Source of the DNA: Peptococcaceae bacterium
GTDB taxonomy: Bacteria; Bacillota; DSM-12270; Thermacetogeniales; Thermacetogeniaceae
Assembly (NCBI GenBank): GCA_003160265.1
Contig: PLQY01000099.1
Coordinates: 4,411-11,538, forward strand
Direction: 5' to 3'
Length of the DNA: 7,128 bases
The position numbers and the translations under genes are program-made. This document shows, one piece after another, positions 5,682-7,128 of this stretch. Below the pieces are notes generated by a model. The model made no database searches and had not been told where the DNA came from. It worked only from the letters and a program-made list of their open reading frames with translations. Numbering within the stretch: position 1 is the stretch's first letter; each line of letters opens with the position of its first letter.

Positions 5682-5717
5682 GGAATGTATTATACACAGA
5701 CAGCGGCTGCAGTTCAA
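5682..5717 (-). promoter_or_regulatory. Promoter of tRNA-Asn
   Basis: TTGAAC (5717-5712) and a perfect TATAAT (5694-5689) are spaced by exactly 17 bp. The start near 5682 leaves about 15 nt before the mature tRNA 5' end. Confidence 0.85.
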
Positions 5718-5739
5718 GAGGGAGGGCCAACACCTGTCG

Positions 5740-5810
5740 CGCTTCAGAAGCGGGGGCTTCCAAGGAAATGGCGATTCATCCCCTCCCATGGATGAAGGGG
5801 ACTTCTCGCC
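5740..5810 (+). mobile_element. IS200/IS605-superfamily right-end / guide-RNA 3' end remnant
   Basis: A small CGCTT/AAGCG hairpin (5740-5752) is followed by a GGGGGCTTCC stretch, then a larger structure. In the latter, outer stem GGCGA (5770-5774)/TCGCC (5806-5810) and inner stem CCCCT (5780-5784)/AGGGG (5796-5800) are separated by the internal loop TTCAT/ACTTC. The pattern GGCGATTCATC, GC-rich hairpin, CTTCTCGCC resembles what I know from the ends of IS605 OrfB (TnpB/IscB-type) elements, where it forms the transposon end and the scaffold of the guide RNA. No transposase or TnpB frame remains in the 130 bp upstream, so it is an orphan end. Family identity is from memory. Confidence 0.55.
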
Positions 5811-5922
5811 GAATTTGGTTAAATTCGCTGAGAAATATTGGAGCGATCATCCAGCGGCAGATGAATATGAACCGGTAGAGAGTACGGCGCCCAGAATGCA
5901 ATTCCGATCAAAGAGAAAAATG
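5811..5922 (+). other. Open plus-strand frame between the IS-like end and a terminator, no gene identified
   Basis: A plus-strand frame stays open across this stretch and reads NLVKFAEKYWSDHPAADEYEPV, continuing to RSKRK near 5917. It starts inside the IS605-like hairpin and ends against a plus-strand terminator. It may be the 3' end of an older plus-strand gene cut by the insertion. No family is recognised and no start codon with a ribosome binding site belongs to it. I treat it as a possible gene fragment only. Confidence 0.2.
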
Positions 5923-5955
5923 GCGTTAGTGGTTTTCGGCCACTGGCGCTTTTTT
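5916..5955 (+). terminator. Strong terminator, probably bidirectional
   Basis: GCGTTAGTGG (5923-5932) pairs with CCACTGGCGC (5940-5949), ten pairs including two G-T, around a 7-nt loop. It is followed by TTTTTT on the plus strand. On the minus strand the same stem is followed by ATTTTT (5921-5916), so it can also stop the minus-strand gene whose stop codon lies inside the stem. Confidence 0.82.
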
Positions 5956-6216
5956 ATTGCTGATCGCATCCGACCTATTCACCCGGTTCCAGGTTGAAGG
6001 TAGATCCAGCCTGGCGAGCAGCATCGCCACCAGGGCTCGCTGCTGATCCACCTCAGCCGCACGCTTCTTGCGATAAGTTCCCCCGATGTGATGCCCGGTA
6101 GAGCGCAGCAAGAACGTCAACTGCTCTTCCATATCGGCCAGCAGCCTCTGCTGTTCATCAAGCGCTGCCCGCAGTTCAGAGAGGCCCATGTTGTCATATT
6201 CCTCATATTCCGGCAT
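5926..6216 (-). CDS. Hypothetical small coiled-coil protein
   Basis: I do not recognise this 96-residue protein. Residues 13-40 (ELRAALDEQQRLLADMEEQL region) have the heptad pattern of a coiled coil. A HHIGGTYRKKRAAE segment follows, then a second helix (about 55-72) with QQRALVAMLLARL. It is charged, has no signal peptide or membrane segment, and is probably cytoplasmic. The start is uncertain: ATG 6214-6216 has an AAGGGATGG tract upstream, and a second ATG at codon 10 follows a GAGG. The last residues and the TAA (5926-5928) are encoded inside a terminator stem, which suggests the original 3' end has been changed or overprinted. No promoter was recognised. It could be accessory DNA gained with the neighbouring toxin-antitoxin pair. 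Confidence 0.55.
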   Translation of the reverse strand: MPEYEEYDNMGLSELRAALDEQQRLLADMEEQLTFLLRSTGHHIGGTYRKKRAAEVDQQRALVAMLLARLDLPSTWNRVNRSDAISNKKAPVAENH

Positions 6217-6275
6217 CCTGCGCCATCCCTTCTGTGACTGTTCACGTTAAATGACAGCTAAGAGATCACCACTAG

Positions 6276-6321
6276 AGGCCATAATCCCCGCTTGAAGAAA
6301 AAGCAGGAATTATGGTGGCCT
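6276..6321. repeat. Interrupted inverted repeat downstream of the toxin gene
   Basis: AGGCC (6276-6280) matches GGCCT (6317-6321), CCATAAT (6279-6285) matches ATTATGG (6309-6315), and GCTT (6290-6293) matches AAGC (6300-6303), making a 46-bp imperfect hairpin. It begins eight bases beyond the toxin stop codon. Neither strand has a T-run after it, so it is not a normal terminator. It may cap the toxin mRNA or be a degenerate mobile fragment. The rest of the 6217-6328 gap shows nothing further. Confidence 0.45.
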
Positions 6322-6328
6322 AAGAATG

Positions 6329-6733
6329 TTAAATATTTGGGAGATTGATCTCCCGCAAGTTGATCACGCTTTCTTTCGGAAAACCTTTCACGTCTGATGT
6401 TACCACTTTGAGCTTGTGCAACTCAGCGGTTGCGGCAACTAGGGCATCTGCTATGCCCATTTTTTCTCCTCTGGCTTTACCCAGCCGCCTGAGAATTGCC
6501 GCTTGTGCAGCCACAGCCTGATCGACGGGAAGGATTGTCCATCCTCGCAGGAGATCCGCTACTTCTTTATGCGCTTTGGAAGTATCAGCGCCGAATAACA
6601 ACTCGTGATAGACGATGGAGCTCGTTTTGGCAAGCCCGGCCCCAGCATTTGCAGCCAGCCAATTCCGCCCAGTTTCTGGAAGCTTATCCATCAAGAGATC
6701 GATGAAAACGCAGGTATCAATCAGGTAGCCCAA
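6329..6733 (-). CDS. PIN-domain toxin, VapC family
   Basis: This 134-residue protein is a PIN-domain ribonuclease, the toxin of a VapBC-type pair. VapC proteins cleave tRNA or rRNA using Mg2+ held by acidic residues. The expected acids are visible: Asp6 in YLIDTCVFIDLL, Glu44 in YHELLFGA, Asp96 in the MGIADALVAATA motif, and Asp114 in VVTSDVKGF, where an N or D is usual. I chose the TTG at 6731-6733 because AGGGGG lies five bases upstream, it starts directly at the first PIN strand, and it gives the usual family length. The frame runs open to 6799, but that part overlaps the antitoxin gene. The first 13 bases overlap the antitoxin 3' end, so translation is probably coupled. The RNA target is unknown. 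Confidence 0.9.
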   Translation of the reverse strand: MGYLIDTCVFIDLLMDKLPETGRNWLAANAGAGLAKTSSIVYHELLFGADTSKAHKEVADLLRGWTILPVDQAVAAQAAILRRLGKARGEKMGIADALVAATAELHKLKVVTSDVKGFPKESVINLREINLPNI

Positions 6734-6993
6734 TTCTTCTTCCCCCTGTCTTCCTCCTCGCGGATGCGGCGTACCCAATCCGCGCCACCAGCGGTCCATT
6801 CGGGAGCGTCTTTCTCGTCAAGACTGCCGCACGCTCTACAAATCTGTTCTGCCATACGTACACCGGTAATATAACGCCCAACCGCTTCCGTCACAACCTC
6901 GTTCCTGCTCGCCCCAGCTTTGCTCGCCACTGAATCAATATCCTTTACGAGACCGAGCGGCAATCTCAAATGTACCATCTGATAGTCGTCCAT
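6721..6993 (-). CDS. Ribbon-helix-helix antitoxin, VapB-like
   Basis: The 90-residue protein begins with a ribbon-helix-helix DNA-binding fold: strand MVHLRLP (6-12), helix GLVKDIDSVASKAG (14-27), then the second helix from SRNEVVTEAVGRYI (29-42). The C-terminal half (about 48-90) should wrap around and inhibit the toxin. It holds a Trp/Arg-rich tail DWVRRIREEE. An unusual CRAC (Cys52, Cys55) sits at the junction and might bind a metal or form a disulfide. The ATG at 6991-6993 has AGGAGG nine bases upstream. The gene precedes and overlaps the toxin. The complex probably represses its own promoter through the half-sites at 6997-7041. Confidence 0.87.
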   Translation of the reverse strand: MDDYQMVHLRLPLGLVKDIDSVASKAGASRNEVVTEAVGRYITGVRMAEQICRACGSLDEKDAPEWTAGGADWVRRIREEEDRGKKNWAT

Positions 6994-6996
6994 AAA

Positions 6997-7041
6997 GTAT
7001 CACCTCCTGATACATGTAATAGTATCAGGATATATATCAGG
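6997..7041. promoter_or_regulatory. Operator half-site array of the toxin-antitoxin operon
   Basis: Four near-identical half-sites occur: GTATCACC (6997-7004), its inverse CCTGATAC (7006-7013), GTATCAGG (7022-7029) and TATCAGG (7035-7041). CCTGATAC and GTATCAGG form a perfect 8-bp inverted repeat with an 8-bp spacer. The sites overlap the -10 box, the promoter spacer and the ribosome binding site. This is what ribbon-helix-helix antitoxins bind. The protein assigned is inferred from adjacency. Confidence 0.7.
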
Positions 7042-7047
7042 CGTCAA
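7012..7047 (-). promoter_or_regulatory. Promoter of the toxin-antitoxin operon
   Basis: TTGACG (7047-7042) and TACTAT (7024-7019) are spaced by 17 bp, with TGA before the -10, giving an extended -10. The predicted start near 7012 leaves a leader of about 19 nt containing the AGGAGG site. Confidence 0.75.
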
Positions 7048-7072
7048 GCAGTTTTTGGAATGCGCCGGCCCA

Positions 7073-7108
7073 TAAACAAGGGAGCACGAATCATGCTCGT
7101 GCTCCCTT
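7073..7108 (-). terminator. Strong hairpin, probable terminator of an off-window gene
   Basis: AAGGGAGCACGA (7078-7089) and TCGTGCTCCCTT (7097-7108) form a perfect 12-bp stem with a 7-nt loop. On the minus strand it is followed by GTTTAT, a modest T-run, and on the plus strand by AACAATTT. It most likely ends a minus-strand gene lying past position 7128. A TAA in one frame occurs just upstream of the stem, but no protein can be identified from the 20 bases left. Confidence 0.6.
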
Positions 7109-7128
7109 AACAATTTCCTGGCGGCGAC

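Noticed and set aside
5583..5795. Plus-strand frame reading IGFEPTTFRLTAGRSTVELP
   Set aside because: This is the classic false protein translated from the complement of a tRNA gene.
6734..6799. Upstream extension of the toxin to an ATG at 6799
   Set aside because: The extra 22 residues lie entirely within the antitoxin gene, are Gly/Arg/Trp-rich and non-PIN-like, and the TTG at 6731-6733 has a properly spaced ribosome binding site.
1..7128. CRISPR array, phage genes or a new multi-gene defence system
   Set aside because: No regularly spaced direct repeats, no cas, phage or nuclease genes other than the PIN toxin. The accessory part is too short and is explained by a toxin-antitoxin pair and an IS-like remnant.

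Overview
The window looks like chromosomal DNA from a moderately GC-rich, low-GC-lineage Gram-positive (Firmicutes/Clostridia, Peptococcaceae-like) bacterium. The grounds are: a 49-residue four-cysteine L33, a NusG and an L11 of the Bacillus/Clostridium type, the gene order rpmG-secE-nusG-rplK-rplA-rplJ-rplL, a Firmicutes-type L10 leader with an attenuator, strong AGGAGG ribosome binding sites, and a clostridial-type 2[4Fe-4S] ferredoxin. A genus cannot be named from the sequence alone. Every protein gene I can support is on the minus strand, so the biological reading direction is from position 7128 down to 1.

Region 1 (about 7128 to 5926, accessory): a strong hairpin closes an off-window gene. 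It is followed by a vapBC-type toxin-antitoxin pair with an extended -10 promoter covered by a set of repeated half-sites, then a non-canonical hairpin, then a small unknown coiled-coil gene. That gene ends inside a terminator that also fits the plus strand. Region 2 (5923 to 5549): a plus-strand structured element resembling the right end / guide-RNA 3' end of an IS200/IS605-superfamily transposon, with no transposase left. Next comes tRNA-Asn(GTT) with its own near-consensus promoter and terminator. Region 3 (5489 to 4191): an amidohydrolase-2 family metal hydrolase and an 8-Cys ferredoxin, the latter closed by a good intrinsic terminator.

Region 4 (4107 to 1, core): a strong TTGACA promoter starts the rpmG-secE-nusG-rplK-rplA transcript. 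This couples ribosome assembly (L33, L11, L1), protein export (SecE) and transcription elongation/termination (NusG). The nusG-rplK gap holds three stacked hairpins, the likely site of autogenous control of rplK-rplA. A second promoter follows rplA and drives rplJ-rplL (the L10/L12 stalk) through an L10 leader with a transcription attenuator. The window ends just before the expected rpoB.

No CRISPR array, phage gene or clear new multi-gene system is visible. The signals most worth a second look are an inverted pair of about 45-bp dispersed repeats flanking the ribosomal cluster (1263-1305 and 4139-4190), the compound leader before rplK, the orphan IS605-like RNA end, and the toxin-antitoxin operator.
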